From assembly GCF_946481715.1 (NCBI RefSeq), contig NZ_CAMLOV010000065.1, positions 1 to 27,076 of the forward strand: a stretch of DNA of 27,076 nt. Direction: 5' to 3'. Below are positions 25,732 to 27,076 of this stretch, piece after piece. The stretch is from an uncultured Mucilaginibacter sp. Its GTDB lineage: Bacteria > Bacteroidota > Bacteroidia > Sphingobacteriales > Sphingobacteriaceae. The position numbers and the translations under genes are program-made. The notes beneath the pieces are model-generated. The model worked only from the letters and a program-made list of their open reading frames with translations, had not been told where the DNA came from and ran no database searches. Each line of letters opens with the position of its first letter. The first letter of the stretch is position 1.

Positions 25732-26020
25732 TGCGGGGGTACATTTATTGATAACACTATAAATGGCAACATGGTTTATTACAGTTGTTGGTATAACATA
25801 TTTGCCTATAAATTTATTACAAGGCGTTTCTTCAGTAGATGCCTTGAGTATTCTCCAGAACTTCCAACAAGTTTATTGTTAGACTTAGAAAGAATAACTC
25901 CTTCTTTTTTATATCTATCGCTGCCCGCTTATTTCAAAAATAAACGAACCGCCGTCAACGCCAAATTTTCGGCGACTTTTTCGTCTAAGTTTTGCAACTT
26001 GTCAATTAGATTTTGATTAC
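25732..26020. other. Non-coding AT-rich spacer, possible right edge of the mobile element
   Basis: About 290 bases between the coiled-coil gene and the RHS remnant. No frame with recognisable protein content was found on either strand and no second copy of the tRNA-Ser-like 17 bases is present, so the right end of the element cannot be fixed. Confidence 0.4.
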
Positions 26021-26404
26021 TTACCCCCACGCGTGTTTACAAGTTCCTGCACATTTGGATCAATCTACTTCACCCGATTATTCATCACATAATTAAAGGG
26101 CTTACCCCCGGCGTACTTATCCAACATAGAGCCTACGCTTAGCCATAGGTTTTGTTAGGGATTGTAGTAACGGGCACCATGGTAATAACTCCCGGTTTCG
26201 TCGTCCTCTTCTTCGGCATTAAACAGGTAGGGGCACTGTAATTACTGGGGTCATGCTCTTAAAATATGTTTCGCCAAAAGGCGTATACTCTAGGTGTTGC
26301 TGTACGTCGCCACCCGCATTGGTGGTAAAGGCGGTACTGCCCAAGTGGTCAGAGTGGTAAAAATAGCGGTTGGCTTCTACCTTTACTTTTTCGGTCGATT
26401 CCAA
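26021..26404 (-). pseudogene. RHS/YD-repeat protein C-terminal core remnant
   Basis: The minus strand reads FYHSDHLGSTAFTTNAGGDV and EYTPFGETY, classic RHS core motifs, then shifts frame to YLFNAEEEDDETGSYYHGARYY, then N-P and a stop, then LWLSVG, and later NYVMNNRVK, a stop and IDPN. The order (DHLGS, PFGE, DETG-YY-ARYY, LSVDP-like, Y-NNP-IDPNG-like) is that of the end of RHS proteins, which wrap a C-terminal toxin. At least one frameshift and two nonsense codons show that it is dead. No toxin domain is seen behind the core; after the IDPN-like motif only about 10 codons remain before a stop. Confidence 0.75.
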
Positions 26405-26794
26405 TAGGGTTCACAATGCTGACTGTATAGTCTGTGATCCCAATTTGACTTTTTCGAACCACCTTCTTGAGAACTTAAGGAGTTTTAGCGTAATTTAGAA
26501 TATCGTTCCACAAAACAGACGTGGAATCTCAGAAGGCGACTTTTCATGGCTGAAAAGTTATAGTTTCATGTATTTATCTCTTATATTTTTCTTTTATAAT
26601 GCATCAATTTTTGCTCTTATTCCTTTTCCTGTCCCCAGTCAGTACACGTGCTTCGTCCGGGGGACAGGACGGGTGAAGATAACAGCACTGCCAATAACGC
26701 ACAAGCTCAGCAGACACACAAAACCAGTCCATAAGCTTGCCAAGGCGGGGAAATGGAAGTAAATCCGCTCCCGAGGGATTGTTCGCCGACAGGA
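26405..26794. other. Intergenic region between the RHS remnant and a glycoside hydrolase gene
   Basis: About 390 bases with no supportable gene. It has a 9-bp inverted repeat (CCTGTCCCC at 26628-26636 and GGGGACAGG at 26660-26668) with a long loop, and a second occurrence of ACGTGGAATC near 26520. The 64-codon plus-strand frame at 26568-26762 has a hydrophobic start but no recognisable domain. Confidence 0.4.
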
Positions 26795-27076
26795 TTATTT
26801 AACGATATAGATCGGCAGTTGCCCTGGTGCCGCAAGAGAAGGCTTCGGCACAGGAGCACTTCTGCCCTTGATCAATAAATTATCGTAAAAAGGTGTACTA
26901 AGCTTTTTTCCACCACCAGCAATCAGTCCTGCCATTCTCTGGGTGTACAAGCTATCTGTCACTTGTAGTACCTGCTTTTCATCAACGAATGCGCTAATAA
27001 CAGGCCCTTCGAATTGGAGTCTCAGGTTATGCCATTGGCTGTGGCTGATATTTGAAAGTTGTATTTCACCAAGCAC
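26795..27076 (-). CDS. C-terminal end of a secreted glycoside hydrolase, probably GH59 (galactosylceramidase-like), partial
   Basis: Only the last 93 or so residues are in the window; the frame continues past the right edge. The sequence SQWHNLRLQFEGPVISAFVD, then QVLQVTDSLYTQRMAGLIAG and FYDNLLIKG, has the strand pattern of a LamG/lectin-like beta-sandwich, as found at the C-terminus of bacterial GH59 enzymes and some other hydrolases (DUF1080-type). A Pro-rich tail ends PIYIVK. GH59 enzymes release galactose from galactosylated lipids or glycans. It has the same orientation as the HTCS and SusC genes 22 kb away, so it could be part of the same utilization locus. The assignment to GH59 rests on this tail only. 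Confidence 0.5.
   Translation of the reverse strand: MLGEIQLSNISHSQWHNLRLQFEGPVISAFVDEKQVLQVTDSLYTQRMAGLIAGGGKKLSTPFYDNLLIKGRSAPVPKPSLAAPGQLPIYIVK

Noticed and set aside
26628..26668. Hairpin CCTGTCCCC / GGGGACAGG as a terminator
   Set aside because: The loop is 23 bases and no T-run follows on the plus strand; no gene ends there.
1..27076. CRISPR array
   Set aside because: No evenly spaced short repeats were seen; the repeated blocks in the window are paralogous coding sequence.

Overview
The window looks like chromosomal DNA of a soil or plant-type Bacteroidota, most likely the family Sphingobacteriaceae (Mucilaginibacter or Pedobacter-like). Evidence for this is a SusC/RagA receptor with an N-terminal carboxypeptidase-like domain, a hybrid two-component regulator, a BfmA/BtgA-type mobilization remnant, a PorP/SprF remnant, signal peptides ending in A-Q, and TAnnTTTG -7 promoter boxes. 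The genus is an inference from protein style, not a database result.

Layout. (1) 1-4930: polysaccharide-utilization genes on the minus strand, namely a hybrid two-component regulator followed by the start of a SusC/RagA receptor that runs off the left edge. (2) 4931-7693: wreckage of a mobile element, with a 17-base piece matching a tRNA-Ser 3' end, a strong terminator hairpin, a tyrosine recombinase broken by two frameshifts, a highly structured 76-base stem, and an XRE-type repressor gene broken by one nonsense codon. (3) 7771-8286: a decayed C-terminal half of a PorP/SprF protein. (4) 8358-23057: the main feature, a tight five-gene minus-strand operon. Its first gene encodes a secreted papain-like (C1) cysteine protease with a DUF4384-like domain. 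It is followed by four tandem paralogues of about 1070-1100 residues, each with a signal peptide, a beta-propeller, an Ig-like linker domain and a C-terminal caspase (C14) domain with the His/Cys pair intact. Two large palindromes sit directly in front of the first start codon. (5) 23447-25731: more mobile-element genes, with a 27-base repeat matching one at 7056, a decayed BfmA/BtgA-like mobilization gene, an oriT-like cluster of hairpins, an excisionase-like HTH gene coupled to a small hypothetical gene, and a coiled-coil hypothetical protein. (6) 26021-27076: an RHS/YD-repeat remnant and the C-terminal end of a secreted glycoside hydrolase, probably GH59-like.

How it works together (inference). 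A now-dead integrative or mobilizable element appears to have carried, or been inserted next to, a protease operon whose five reading frames all stayed intact while many genes around it decayed. All five products carry signal peptides and should act in the periplasm or outside the cell. The four caspases share an almost constant effector end behind divergent propellers, which looks like a sensor/effector repertoire. The papain-like protein and all four caspases share a short R-N-L-x-V-x-E/D-D motif at domain borders, which could mark a common processing or docking site. The best candidate for an undescribed system is therefore the C1-protease plus four propeller-caspase array.
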